This document shows positions 42,832 through 52,342 of a stretch of DNA of 64,000 nucleotides, in pieces. The DNA lies in contig CBDBIN010000032.1 in NCBI GenBank assembly GCA_965206125.1, forward strand, positions 86,390 to 150,389. The letters run 5' to 3'. A program made the translations under genes and the position numbers. This DNA comes from CAXWPM01 sp965206125. GTDB taxonomy: Bacteria > Acidobacteriota > Terriglobia > 20CM-2-55-15. The notes under the pieces were generated by a model that did no database searches, had not been told where the DNA came from, and worked only from the letters and a program-made list of their open reading frames with translations. How positions within the stretch are numbered: position 1 is the stretch's first letter; each line of letters opens with the position of its first letter.

Positions 42832-44334
42832 TTAGTCGACCGCGGGGGCTCGAGGCATCTTTCCTTCCCGCATAGCGGCGTGGTAGAGGATCGACGCCAT
42901 CACGACGGCGGCCTGTTTGAGATCTTCTTCCCCAACCCGCTCGAACGTGTCGGCGTTCGTGTGGTGCGTACGCACATCGTAGTCGGTGTAGTCGTGGATC
43001 GCCTGGAAGCCGGGCAGGTCGGCCCGGATGAACGACAGGTGGTCGGTGCTTCCGACGCCCTGGAGCGTCGAGATCGTCGCCCCCAGATCGTTGAACGGTG
43101 CCAGGAACGACTCCATGATGTCCCGCGCCTCGCGGTTCCCTTCCATGTAGAAGCCGTAGATGGGCGCGTATCCGTTGTCGAGGTTGAAGTAGACGGAGAA
43201 GTTGTCGTGCGCTTCCTGGTTGTCATCGCCTGCCAGGTTCTGGGCGACCCACTCGCGGGAGCCGAGCAGGCCCTGCTCTTCCCCGCCCCACAGCGCAACC
43301 CGGATTGTCCGCTGCGGCTCGACACCCAGGGCGATCAGGATGCGGAGGGCTTCCATCGCGATTGAGCAGCCGTCGGCGTTGTCGGTCGCGCCGGACGCGG
43401 AGTGCCAGGAATCCAGGTGCGCACCGACCATGACGACTTCGTCACCAATCTCCGGGTCCGTCCCGGGAATTTCGGCGATGACGTGGTAGGCGTTCGTGTC
43501 GTCCGTGTAGTAGGTCGCGTCAACGTCAACGGCAAGTTCGACCGGGATGCCCTGCTCGATCAATCGCGCGACAAGGTTGTAGTGTTCCGACGCCAGGACG
43601 ACGGACGGAACGGCGTCGGGACCGCCATCACGGCCGGTGACAAAGAGCGTGCCGTGCTCGCCGATGTTTGGCTCCAGAATGACCCCCGCCCCTTCGGCCT
43701 GGAGCATCTCGGTCATGGCCCGGCGGACTTCCTGCTGACGCTGCCGTTCGGCACGCTGGGCGGCCTGGTTCGGTGAGCGCGGCGCGTTGTTGGGCGGGGC
43801 CTCCATCAGCGCGTTTTCGAGCAACGGTTGCGGTCGATCCGCGCGGACGAAGTTCGTCTGCACCGGGCGAGTCAGAACGATCTTCCCGGAAAGCTGGCCG
43901 GCGTGGCTCTCTAGTTCTTCCATGGAAGCGTCGCCCAGGAACACCGGTGCGCCAAGCAGGCGGCCCTCAGTCGAAGCGGACCAGCCGCGGGGATAGCCGA
44001 TCATCGGCAGGTACCTCGGCTCGACCATTTCGACGGAGAACCGGTCGAGGGTCCATCCTCTTCCGAACTCCCAGCCCTCGGCGCGGGCGTTCGTCATGCC
44101 CCACTCGTCCATCTTGGCGCACGTCCATTGGACGGCTTCATGGTAGGCGGGTGACGCGGTAAGACGTGGCCCGATGACGTTGGTCAGGTGGTTGAAGACC
44201 TCCATGATGCGGGAGTTCTCCATGCCCTCTCATCGAATCCGGTCGACCATGTCCTGATCGATGGGTTCCTGGGCGATCAAATGCGTGGGGATGGCGAGAA
44301 AGCTCAACAACAGGAATACTGTGAGACGCTTCAT
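42832..44334 (-). pseudogene. M28-family zinc aminopeptidase with an in-frame stop after the signal peptide
   Basis: An ATG at 44334 with AAGGAGA upstream starts a good signal peptide, KRLTVFLLLSFLAIPTHLIA, then QEPIDQDMVDRIR, and meets TGA at 44230-44232. The same frame continues without further stops for 463 codons (from ATG 44223). The body has a PA insert and the M28 zinc ligands: GAHLDSWHSASGATDNADGC, WGGEEQGLLGS and the late THHTNADTFERV. Without readthrough only a leaderless protein could form. A point change to TGA or a sequencing error would explain it. Confidence 0.82.
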
Positions 44335-44373
44335 CGGATGTCTCCTTCTAGTTAAATCGGAACAAGAATTACC

Positions 44374-44473
44374 CGGTCGCTACCGCTTCCGGTTCTGACT
44401 GGGCTGCTCCGACAGAACCCAGAGCGGTAGCGACGGGGTTCCGGCGCCGATCGCTACCGCTCGCGGTTCTGAC
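44374..44473. repeat. Dispersed repeat family C, copies 2-3
   Basis: CGGTCGCTACCGCTTCCGGT, then AGAGCGGTAGCGACGGGGTT and GATCGCTACCGCTCGCGGTT alternate in orientation. The last unit encodes the C-terminal residues and stop of the PQQ-like protein. Confidence 0.8.
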
Positions 44474-46202
44474 TGTCTCCGATCGCGAACAGGCTCTGGG
44501 ACGAACGGACATACATGACGCCCTCCGACAGCGCCGGCGTCGCCATCAGCAGTTCCCCGATGGGGTTCGTCGCGATGTGTGTCGGTTCCGGACCGGCTGC
44601 AAGGACCAGCATCTCGCCGTCCTCGCCCGAAAGGTAGAGCTTGCCGTCGGCGGCCACCGGCGATGCGCTGAAGCCGCTGCCGAGGTGCTCGAGCCGCTGG
44701 CGATAGATTTCTTCTCCGGTAACCAGGTCGTAGGCGTCGAAGATGCCGTTGTTCGCGAGCACGTACACAAGCCCCTCGTAGATCAGAGGCGGCGGCATGT
44801 AGGAACCCCGCTGGGTCCGGCTCCAGGCAACCGCGTCGCTGCTCCGGTTGCGACCGGTCAACGTGATGTCGCCACGGGCCCCGGCACGCACGACGAAGAT
44901 CGGCCGTTCCGGTGCGCGGCCGCTCGCGACGACGAACAGGTCATCGCTGTAGACCGGCGTCGGTGCCGTGATCTTCGAACTGCCTCCGAGCGTCCACAGT
45001 TCTTCCCCCGTCCGCGGGTCGTATCCTCGGATGAAGTTGGGCGCGTTGGTAACGAGTTCCGGCCCAGCGGAAGTGACCGCGACGTTCGGTGTCCCCCAGG
45101 AGGGCAGTTCATCGCGGGCGGTCTGCCAGACCGTCTCCCCGGTCTTGGCATCGAGGGCAATGATGAACGAGTCGGCCTGGGTGTCGCTCTGTAGGATCAC
45201 CAGGTCGTTCCAGATGATGGGCGAACTGGCCGGACCCCACTCGAACGTCGGGATGTCGTAGGCCCCGAGGTTGACGCGGCCCAGATCGACCTTCCAGAGG
45301 AAGTTGCCATGGACGTCGTAAGCATGGACGCCATGCGACCCGAACCAGGCAACGACGATGCGGCCGTCGGTGACGGGGGTCGAACTGGCATAGGTCGACT
45401 TGATGTGCCGCTTGTCGATTGGCGTGCCCTCGTAGGCGACGCGTTCCCACAGGATTTCCCCGGTCCCCTTGTCAATGGCGTAGATCATCCAGCGGTGATG
45501 GGAGCGGTCGGCAGAGGCGTCGCCGTCTCCGTACAAGCCGGGGCGGAACGTCGCGTTGGGATCGCTGCTGACGGCGCTGGTTACGAAGATGCGCTCGCCC
45601 CATACGACGGGGCTGGAGTGACCGAGGCCCGGAATCGGCGTGTGCCAGAGGATGTTCTCGCCCGTCACGCCGTCCCAACTGTCGGGCAGGTTCTGGTCTT
45701 CTGCAACACCCGATGCCTGGGGTCCCCGGAACGACGGCCAGCTCCCGGATGCAGAGGCCGCCTCGGGCAGTGAAATCACACCATCGCCGCCGGTGCGCAC
45801 GATGCTGCGCTCGGGAATGGCCTCGGCCTCACCGACGGGCCGCCAGTCGCTCCCATCGAGAATCATGCGGCGCAGCTCACAGTCGTCGGAAACCAACTCG
45901 AGGTGGACACGGGTTCCCCCGATACGAAACGCGTACCGACCGGGCCCGTCACACCCGCCAGGGTCCTGTGAGGAGCGGAGTTCGACCTCGGCGCCGTCTG
46001 CCGTCCATGTGCCCGCAAACGGTGGCCACCCCTGGCCGGCGAGCGCGAATGCTCGGTCGGGGCCGAACTGTGCGACGAAGTCCCCGAACACGAGCGGGTA
46101 AGACGGGAGCTGCGCTTGCTGAGCGGTAGACGCCGGAGCGACGACGAAGACCAGCGCGAGTGCGATGGCAACTCCCGGAGCAAGCCCTTTCACGACTGTC
46201 AA
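44454..46202 (-). CDS. Exported PQQ-like beta-propeller protein
   Basis: About 580 residues with a signal peptide (VKGLAPGVAIALALVFVV). After an N-terminal beta domain, propeller blades recur: SWPSFRGPQASGVAEDQNLP, GHSSPVVWGERIFVTSAVSS, IYAIDKGTGEILWERVAYEG, IIALDAKTGETVWQTARDEL and AYDLVTGEEIYRQRLEHLGS. The AxDxxTGxxxW blades are of the PQQ/BamB type; PQQ binding itself is not shown. The TTG at 46202 overlaps the previous stop (TTGA) after GGAGG; GTG 46193 is an alternative. It is co-transcribed with the S41 peptidase gene. Its last residues (SQNRER) derive from family C repeat DNA. Confidence 0.88.
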   Translation of the reverse strand: MTVVKGLAPGVAIALALVFVVAPASTAQQAQLPSYPLVFGDFVAQFGPDRAFALAGQGWPPFAGTWTADGAEVELRSSQDPGGCDGPGRYAFRIGGTRVHLELVSDDCELRRMILDGSDWRPVGEAEAIPERSIVRTGGDGVISLPEAASASGSWPSFRGPQASGVAEDQNLPDSWDGVTGENILWHTPIPGLGHSSPVVWGERIFVTSAVSSDPNATFRPGLYGDGDASADRSHHRWMIYAIDKGTGEILWERVAYEGTPIDKRHIKSTYASSTPVTDGRIVVAWFGSHGVHAYDVHGNFLWKVDLGRVNLGAYDIPTFEWGPASSPIIWNDLVILQSDTQADSFIIALDAKTGETVWQTARDELPSWGTPNVAVTSAGPELVTNAPNFIRGYDPRTGEELWTLGGSSKITAPTPVYSDDLFVVASGRAPERPIFVVRAGARGDITLTGRNRSSDAVAWSRTQRGSYMPPPLIYEGLVYVLANNGIFDAYDLVTGEEIYRQRLEHLGSGFSASPVAADGKLYLSGEDGEMLVLAAGPEPTHIATNPIGELLMATPALSEGVMYVRSSQSLFAIGDSQNRER

Positions 46203-49200
46203 TTCCCTCCTCCCCCGCCGCGTGGATTGCGAACCGGGTAGGGCGGTCGGACCGGCTTCTGCGGCGGATTCCGCTCGAGCTCCTCGAGAATGACTTCGAT
46301 CGCCTTCTCGAGCTGAGGATCGCGGCCGGCTATCACGTCTGCCGGCCACTGCTCGACTTCGATGTCGGGCGGCACGCCGACGTTCTCGACGACCCAGCCG
46401 TCCTCGGTCCAGATCGCCAGGTTCGGCGCCGTCACGCTGCCGCCATCCATCAGGATCGGGAATCCGAGCGTGCCGACCAGGCCGCCCCAGGTTCGCTTTC
46501 CAACCAGGGTGCCCATCTCGAACTTCCGGAACATCCAGGGAAGAAGATCTCCGCCCGAGCCGGCGGTCTCATCGATGATCATGACCTGCGGGCCCTGGAT
46601 CGAGGCGTTGGGCGACTTCAGGTCCGCACCGTAGCGCATGTTCCAGTAGGAGATCTCGTCGCGTCGCAGGTGGTCGATGTAGTAATCCGCGATCGAGCCG
46701 CCCCCGTTGAACCGCTCATCGATGATGATGGCGTCCTTGTGAGCCTGCGGGAAGAAGTAGCGTTTGAAGTACTCGTGGCCGGACGTGCTCGTGTTGGGAA
46801 CGTAGACGTAGGCCACGCGCCCGTCGGTGGCCTCGGTCACCTTTTGGAGGTTCCCTTCCACCCAATCACGGTTCCGCAACGCGGATTCATTCCGAACGGG
46901 AACAACCGAAACCGTGCGGGAGTCGGATCCGTCCGGGTTCGGACCGACCGTGATCTCGATAATCTTCTCGGCGGTGTTCTCAAAGAGGCTGTACAGATTG
47001 GTCGGGGCGCGCAGGTCTCTGTTTTTCACTGCCAGGAGATATTCCCCCTCCTTGACGCCGACCCCGGGTTCGGTGAGCGGTGAACGCATGTCGGGATTCC
47101 AGTTCAAGCCTCCGAAAATCTTCTCGAAACGGTACCGGCCGTTGGCGATGACATAATCGGCCCCGAGCAATCCCCCGGGCAGGCTGTCGGGCTGCTCGAG
47201 CCGGTCTCCCCCGCCGACGCGGTGGTGACCGACGGCCAGTTCGCTCGACATCCATCGAATGACGCGGTCCAGGTCGCTGCGTGTGGCCAGGTCGTCGAGG
47301 AACGACCCGTACTTGTCGTGCATCGCGTTCCAGTCCACGCCGTGGTAGTTCGTGGCGTAGAAATAGTCGCGGTTGATCCGCCAGGCCTCGAGGAAGATCT
47401 GCTCCCATTCTGCCTTCGGATCGATACGCACCTGGAGATCGTCGATGTTCAGCCGGCCTTCCTGGCCGTCGATCTTGCCTGCATCGGCGATGGACCAGTT
47501 GTTTCCGGATCGGTAAAACAGCTTCTTGTTGTCGGCGCTCAGGCTGTAGCTGCGGACACCCGCACCGAGCGATTCGGCCTCACGCTTCGCCAGGTCGTAG
47601 CGTTTGAGCGTCGAACCGGGCCCGTCCGAAAAGGGCGGGCGCTCTAGAAAGTAGATCTCCCCCGTGTTCCCTGCATGGAGGCTGGCGTAATCCCGGGCGG
47701 GTAGCGGTACCGCGATGATCCTCTGGTCGAGCCCTTCAAAGTCGATCCGGAACGGGGTGTCGTCGATTTGCTCGTCGTCTTCGGACTCTTCGGTAGCTCC
47801 GTTCTCTTCGTCGCTTTCCCTAACGAGTGGGGACGGGAGGTCGTCTCGCAGGACCGCGAGGTAGATCGAGCTGGTCATGTCCATGTCTATGACTGACTGG
47901 TCGAACCACTGGCGGACCGGACCGGCGTCCGTCGATCCGAAGAAATACAGATACTTGCCGCTGGCGTCGAACACCGGCTCGTTGACGTCTGAGAGTCCGT
48001 CGGTCACGGCGTAGGACTTGTCTTCGTCGAGCGAGTAGACGTGGACCGTGCGGATGTAGGTCTCGCTGTCCAGGGTGTAGGTGATCCACTCCGAATCGGG
48101 CGACCAGCGGAAGCGCTGGCTCCGCCCACGGCCGGGCCCGTAGAGATATTCTTCGCCGAACTTGGTCACTTCCTCGGAATCGAGGTCCAGATAGTAATAG
48201 CTGAGCGAGTTGTCCATGAAGGCGATCTTGTTGCTGTCCGGGGACCAGCTTGGCGTCTCGTAGAAGCCCGAACCGCCCAGCGAGAACTGGCGGACTTCGC
48301 CTTTCCCGTCCTGACTCCGGACATGGAGCTGGTATTCACCGGACTCGTCGGAAAAGTAGGCGATCTGCCGGCCATCCGGAGACCACACGGGAGACCGCTC
48401 GTGTGCCGCCGGGGTTTCGGTCAGGTTACGCGGATCGCCCTTGGCGGCGGGGACCGAGATGATCTCGCCGCGAAACTCCATCACGGCCCGCGCCCCTGAG
48501 GGCGATATGTCGGTGTTTCGGATGAATCGCGCGCCGCTGGCGAAGCGCGGCCGGGTCTCGCGAAGTTCAGCCGCGACACCGACCCTCAACCGTTGGGTGG
48601 CCCCGTTGTCGGGGTCGAACAAGTGCAGGTAGCCGGCCTGCTCGTAGATGATCCGGCGCCCGTCGTGGGACGCGCTCAGGATCGGGAAATCCGTGTGGTC
48701 GGTAAGCTGGTCGATCCGCTGCGAGGGGACGTCGTAGGAAAACAGGTTGAACTCCCCGTTCCGGTCGGACAGGAAGTAGACCGTGTCGCCGATCCACATC
48801 GGATCGGTTTCGTTCGAACGACCCTCGGGCTGTGCGATCTGGACGACGCTGTGGTCGGAGGCGTCGTAGAGGAATATGCGGGAGACCGTCCCCCCACGAT
48901 AGTTCTTCCACTGGTTGAACCGTTCACTGATGGGCGTGTACGCGATGTGCGACCCGTCCGGACTGTAGGTGGCCTTGAAGGCGTTGGGAATGGGCAGGCG
49001 TTCCGGGAAGCCACCATCGAGGCGGACCGTGAAGAGCTGGGTGTAGCGATTCGTGAATACCTGCCGTCCCGACCGGAACATCACGGCGGAGCCGTCGGGC
49101 ACGAACGCCTGCACGGCATCGGCGGAGGGGTGCCATGTCAGCCGCTGGGGTACGCCGCCCGCAACCGGGATCACGTAGACGTCGGTGTTGCCGTCGTAGT

Positions 49201-49453
49201 TGCCGTTGAACGCGATGAGGCTCCCGTCGGGAGAGAAGATCGGATTCGATTCCTCGCCCCTGGCGGTCGTCAGCCGTCGCGATCCGGTGCCGTCGACGTT
49301 GGCGACCCAGAGGTCGCTGTCGTAGAGGAAAGCGATGTGCGTGCTGCTCATCGCCGGGTCCCGGAGCAGTCGTGTGTCATCGACATTGACACTCAGGATT
49401 GTTGACGGCACGAGGGCAAGAATGAGCACCAGCAAAAAGAGACCTTGCTTCAT
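46199..49453 (-). CDS. Tricorn-like S41 peptidase
   Basis: About 1084 residues from ATG 49453 (GGAGG 6 bp upstream), with a signal peptide QGLFLLVLILALVPSTIL. Residues 30-700 are two TolB/PD40 propellers (RGEESNPIFSPDGSLIAFNG, RSPVWSPDGRQIAYFSDESG). Then come a core domain, a PDZ-like section (VKEGEYLLAVKNRDLRAPTN) and the S41 protease (ERFNGGGSIADYYIDHL, nucleophile in DETAGSGGDLLPWMF, GKRTWGGLVG). This is the tricorn plan: propellers gate peptides to a C-terminal serine protease. Here it is exported. The C terminus is Gly-rich (GGGGGN). Confidence 0.93.
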   Translation of the reverse strand: MKQGLFLLVLILALVPSTILSVNVDDTRLLRDPAMSSTHIAFLYDSDLWVANVDGTGSRRLTTARGEESNPIFSPDGSLIAFNGNYDGNTDVYVIPVAGGVPQRLTWHPSADAVQAFVPDGSAVMFRSGRQVFTNRYTQLFTVRLDGGFPERLPIPNAFKATYSPDGSHIAYTPISERFNQWKNYRGGTVSRIFLYDASDHSVVQIAQPEGRSNETDPMWIGDTVYFLSDRNGEFNLFSYDVPSQRIDQLTDHTDFPILSASHDGRRIIYEQAGYLHLFDPDNGATQRLRVGVAAELRETRPRFASGARFIRNTDISPSGARAVMEFRGEIISVPAAKGDPRNLTETPAAHERSPVWSPDGRQIAYFSDESGEYQLHVRSQDGKGEVRQFSLGGSGFYETPSWSPDSNKIAFMDNSLSYYYLDLDSEEVTKFGEEYLYGPGRGRSQRFRWSPDSEWITYTLDSETYIRTVHVYSLDEDKSYAVTDGLSDVNEPVFDASGKYLYFFGSTDAGPVRQWFDQSVIDMDMTSSIYLAVLRDDLPSPLVRESDEENGATEESEDDEQIDDTPFRIDFEGLDQRIIAVPLPARDYASLHAGNTGEIYFLERPPFSDGPGSTLKRYDLAKREAESLGAGVRSYSLSADNKKLFYRSGNNWSIADAGKIDGQEGRLNIDDLQVRIDPKAEWEQIFLEAWRINRDYFYATNYHGVDWNAMHDKYGSFLDDLATRSDLDRVIRWMSSELAVGHHRVGGGDRLEQPDSLPGGLLGADYVIANGRYRFEKIFGGLNWNPDMRSPLTEPGVGVKEGEYLLAVKNRDLRAPTNLYSLFENTAEKIIEITVGPNPDGSDSRTVSVVPVRNESALRNRDWVEGNLQKVTEATDGRVAYVYVPNTSTSGHEYFKRYFFPQAHKDAIIIDERFNGGGSIADYYIDHLRRDEISYWNMRYGADLKSPNASIQGPQVMIIDETAGSGGDLLPWMFRKFEMGTLVGKRTWGGLVGTLGFPILMDGGSVTAPNLAIWTEDGWVVENVGVPPDIEVEQWPADVIAGRDPQLEKAIEVILEELERNPPQKPVRPPYPVRNPRGGGGGN

Positions 49454-49563
49454 GGGTTCCTCCAGCAATTCCCGCGGTAAGCCAGGGTTCAGAGTCGACA
49501 CGGATTGGCGGTTAGAGGTAGCTATGATCCTGCAAATGGCGGCGGGCGGCAACAAAAGACATT

Positions 49564-49592
49564 TCGGCACTCATACAGCGCCGCTAGAGAAG
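49564..49592. repeat. Degraded right half of family A (A14)
   Basis: TCGGCACTCATACAGCGCCG then CTAGAGAAG is a worn right arm in the gap before the small Ada-like gene. Confidence 0.55.
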
Positions 49593-49642
49593 AACGACGG
49601 AGAATCCCGTAATAGCCGTACAATTAAAGTAAGGAGGGCCCC

Positions 49643-49894
49643 ATGGGAAAGAAGAAGAAACTCGTCATCGGAGCAGTCGCGGCCGTGGCCGGTGCTGCCG
49701 GAGCCGTGGCCGTCCTCAAGAAGTCCCGGCTGAAGAGGGGCGCGTCATCCGGCTATCGTGGAAACAGCAGGTCCCAGACGGTTCACCGGTCCGGTTGCCG
49801 CTATTTCCCCGCAAAGAACCTGGCCCGCGCCTTCAAGAGCCTGAAGGAAGCCACGGGTGCCGGGTATCACCCGTGCAAGATCTGCCTGTCCTGA
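49643..49894 (+). CDS. Membrane-anchored small protein with Ada-like zinc-binding motif
   Basis: An 83-residue protein. Residues 8-25 are a hydrophobic segment (VIGAVAAVAGAAGAVAVL) after Lys-rich MGKKKK, and a basic linker follows. The C-terminal half reads TVHRSGCRYFPAKN and GYHPCKICLS, the H-x3-C ... P-C-x2-C spacing of the Ada N-terminal metal-binding domain. No methyltransferase part exists. AAGGAGG lies 5 bp before the ATG. The combination suggests a membrane-tethered metal-binding protein of unknown role. Confidence 0.72.
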   Translation: MGKKKKLVIGAVAAVAGAAGAVAVLKKSRLKRGASSGYRGNSRSQTVHRSGCRYFPAKNLARAFKSLKEATGAGYHPCKICLS

Positions 49895-49913
49895 TTCGCA
49901 ACGGAGGTCACCG

Positions 49914-50597
49914 TTGAAAAGAATCGTTTCGAAGCTGACACTTTCAGCAGTGATCATCGCCTCCCTTCCTCTCGCAGCCTCGGCGCAGTCGGAATACCGG
50001 TACGGGTACATCAGCGCGGCAGCCAACGAAATGATGGCGAACGCGGCCCGAGCCGAGCGTTCTCCGGCGGTCGCTGCAGAGGTCACTGGAACCGCCTGCC
50101 TCGCGGTCCGAACCCTGAGGCAGGACAGCGACTTTCTCGACGAAGTCATGAGCGCAAGCGAATCAGGCATCGAAGAGCGCGAGCGATTTGCCAACGATGT
50201 TTACCAGTTCGTTGAAGTGTTCCTCCAGGCCGAGCGCACCATCTTGCGCAATGCCGGCCTGTCTCCAAGGTCAATCGAAAAGATCATGGATGTTGCCACG
50301 TCCTTCAAAGACACCTTGCACTCCCCGCCGCGCGGGGAAGCCGTGCTCGAGCTCCTCGGGATATTCGAATCGAGGCTCTGCAACGCGGCCGACCGCCTCC
50401 GCGACATGGAAGATGCTCACCAACGGCGGGAGTTGTACGGGAAGCTTTCCTGGGGAGTCCTCGCCGTAGCTATGTGCGCGGCCGACGCGGCCGTTGCGCC
50501 ATCAACAGCGGGTGTCAGCAACGCATCGTTGTCGATCTGCGGCGGATTCCTGGCGACGCTGGTTTTCGATCTGCTCGACGGCGGCGAGCGCGACTAG
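49914..50597 (+). CDS. Secreted helical protein of unknown function
   Basis: A TTG start after ACGGAGGTCACC gives 227 residues with a signal peptide (ending AASAQS). The mature part is mostly helical and acidic, with three Cys pairs at irregular spacing and a hydrophobic C-terminal stretch (SLSICGGFLATLVFDLL). I do not recognise a family. It begins 20 bp after the Ada-like gene and may be co-expressed with it. Confidence 0.65.
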   Translation: MKRIVSKLTLSAVIIASLPLAASAQSEYRYGYISAAANEMMANAARAERSPAVAAEVTGTACLAVRTLRQDSDFLDEVMSASESGIEERERFANDVYQFVEVFLQAERTILRNAGLSPRSIEKIMDVATSFKDTLHSPPRGEAVLELLGIFESRLCNAADRLRDMEDAHQRRELYGKLSWGVLAVAMCAADAAVAPSTAGVSNASLSICGGFLATLVFDLLDGGERD

Positions 50598-50665
50598 CCT
50601 AGACAGGACCCCACGTTGACTCCCGATTACGGGCGGTGTTACGTTTCTTGCTCCGCGCACCACCG

Positions 50666-50749
50666 GCCGGAGTGGCGGAATGGCAGACGCAGCAGACTCA
50701 AAATCTGCCGAGACTTAGTCTCGTGGGGGTTCAAGTCCCCCCTCCGGCA
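50666..50749 (+). tRNA. tRNA-Leu (anticodon CAA)
   Basis: Acceptor GCCGGAG (50666-50672) pairs with CTCCGGC (50742-50748). The anticodon stem GCAGA/TCTGC encloses CTCAAAA, giving anticodon CAA. A long variable arm (GAGACT/AGTCTC) and the T-arm GGGGG-TTCAAGT-CCCCC mark a class II leucine tRNA. CCA is not encoded. Its 3' part is duplicated at 54969. Confidence 0.95.
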
Positions 50750-50751
50750 TT
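50695..50751 (+). repeat. attL-like end: tRNA-Leu 3' segment, left copy
   Basis: These 57 bp (GACTCAAAATCTGCC ... CTCCGGCATT) recur at 54969-55025 with one mismatch (A at 50711, T at 54985). Repeats of a tRNA 3' end bordering foreign genes are the usual mark of tyrosine-recombinase integration. Confidence 0.88.
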
Positions 50752-50768
50752 CCAATCGGTTGAGACGG

Positions 50769-50823
50769 TAGGGGCAGTCTATGACTGCCCAACCTCAAGA
50801 AAAGGGGCGGCCGTGTGGCCGCC
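50769..50823. repeat. Variant family A repeat (A15)
   Basis: GGTAGGGGCAGTCTATGACT then GCCC and, after a linker, GGGCGGCCGTGTGGCCGCCC: two hairpins with altered loops, just inside the island. Confidence 0.65.
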
Positions 50824-50850
50824 CAAACGCGCTGCCATGGACTCTTCCGA

Positions 50851-51600
50851 TCAGAAGGCGCTTGCTAGAGCGCTGCCAATTGCTCCACCCAGCTGTTCGG
50901 ACTTTTCGACCAAATCGTTCGCCGTTGATTCTGCTTCTTTCCTGGCAGCATTGATCGCCTTCTTCGCGTCGCCTGAAGCTTCCTTTGCCGCAGCGGCCAG
51001 GTCTTTCGCAAGCTGATCGGCCTGGCGTCGCCCTTCCTCCGCCATGTCCCGTGCATTCTTGAGAATTTCGATGCCGTTATCGACGGCCACCTTGATCGCA
51101 TCTATGGGCTCAACAACGACTCCGGGAAGGAAACCAGGCGGGCTACCACCTCCACTGGCACCGTCGCAATCCATACTCGCGGCCAGGCACTTGATCAACT
51201 TGCAGGGATCGAGACCGGGTATCGGTGGCGTTGGAAAGGGGAAACCGGGAATTGGCATCGCCGGCATTGATGGCATGCCAGGCAAACCAGGGACGCCGCC
51301 TCCAAGCAGTGCTCCGAACTGCCCGATGACTGCCGACGCGTCTTTCGGGGTCAACGCGATGCTACCGGTGGCCACGTCCGCGAGAAAACGCTGCAGGTTG
51401 CCGATCGCGGTAAGCTCGGCCGGACCTATGGGAATGGCAATGTCGCTGCCGGGAACATTTTCAAACATGGTCCGCAGATCTTCGCCGCGACTCGCAGCAT
51501 CGGCGATTGCCGCGGAAAGAGCATCGGCGGCAGCCTTACGTGACGATGGGCTGGTCGCAGTGGTCAGTGCTTCGACAAGAGGTCCAAGAGTAATGGCCAT
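50851..51600 (-). CDS. Unknown island protein with Pro/Gly-rich centre
   Basis: A 249-residue protein. The N-terminal about 100 residues are helical (EALTTATSPSSRKAAADALS). A low-complexity segment follows (GVPGLPGMPSMPAMPIPGFP), then DPCKLIKCLAASMDCD with three cysteines, and a C-terminal amphipathic helix rich in Ala, Lys, Glu. No signal peptide. It is the last gene in the same direction as the spike genes and starts 24 bp after them, so it could be a baseplate accessory or a cargo. That is inference from position alone. Confidence 0.6.
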   Translation of the reverse strand: MAITLGPLVEALTTATSPSSRKAAADALSAAIADAASRGEDLRTMFENVPGSDIAIPIGPAELTAIGNLQRFLADVATGSIALTPKDASAVIGQFGALLGGGVPGLPGMPSMPAMPIPGFPFPTPPIPGLDPCKLIKCLAASMDCDGASGGGSPPGFLPGVVVEPIDAIKVAVDNGIEILKNARDMAEEGRRQADQLAKDLAAAAKEASGDAKKAINAARKEAESTANDLVEKSEQLGGAIGSALASAF

Positions 51601-51623
51601 AGTCGTGTCTTCCAGTTATTGAG

Positions 51624-52333
51624 TTACCAAATGTTGCCTGCACCAGGCGTGTAGGATGAACTTACTGTTGAATTCGCAATCACAGTATCGGCCTGGACGA
51701 CGCCGCTGAATCTGGTCATACCTGCATCCACAATCAGCATGCCGGCGCTGACTTTGACTACGCTGCCGGCGTTCACCGTAATCGCCCCCGAGGCTGTCAC
51801 CGTGATTCCGGAAGACTCCAGCTTCACCGAGTTCCCATTGCTGTCCTCGATTTCGACGCTGCCTGGGCCGTCAGTCAATCTTAAGTTCTGGCCACCAGGG
51901 GTTTCCAAAACCAGCTGCTCCTGGCCGTCTTGATCGTCCAGGGTAATCTGAACTCCGTTACGCGACCTGAGGACCTTGATGTTGTTCTCACCGGTGCCAT
52001 CCATCGTCGCGGGAGGAGCATCCGTTCCGTTCCACAGGGCACCAATAACGCAAGGGTGATCCGGATCCCCCCCGCGAAGGCAACCAGCACTTCGTCGTCG
52101 ACATCCGGTATAAACCAGCTTCCCCTGTTGGGGCCGGCCATCAGCGTGGCCAGGCGTGCCCACGCCTCGTAGCCTCCCCCTTCCGCATCCGGGGACCAAG
52201 GCAAAGAGACCTTGATACGACCTTGTGAGTCCGGATCCACGACATCACGGACAACCGCACTATAGACACCGTACCAGCGCGTAGGAACCTGAATGGCGGG
52301 GGCGATTTCGGATTCCGAAAGATCAGTCGGCAT
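51624..52333 (-). pseudogene. Phage baseplate assembly protein V / spike protein, poly-C frameshift
   Basis: The N-terminal part has the gpV OB-fold: DPDSQGRIKVSLPWSPDAEG, then ARLATLMAGPNRGSWFIPDV, DDEVLVAFAGG. The next conserved words, DPDHPCVIGALWNGTDAPP, are one frame away. The break lies in a C7 run at 52067-52073 (G7 in the coding strand), where eight would restore the frame. The C-terminal half (SSGITVTASGAITVNAGSVV) is a beta-helical spike. The protein would pair with the gpD-like protein as the spike of a contractile injection system. Confidence 0.85.
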
Positions 52334-52342
52334 AATTGGTCC

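Noticed and set aside
44230..44232. TGA as selenocysteine codon
   Set aside because: It lies between the signal peptide and the mature enzyme, not at an active site, and no SECIS-like hairpin was recognised after it.
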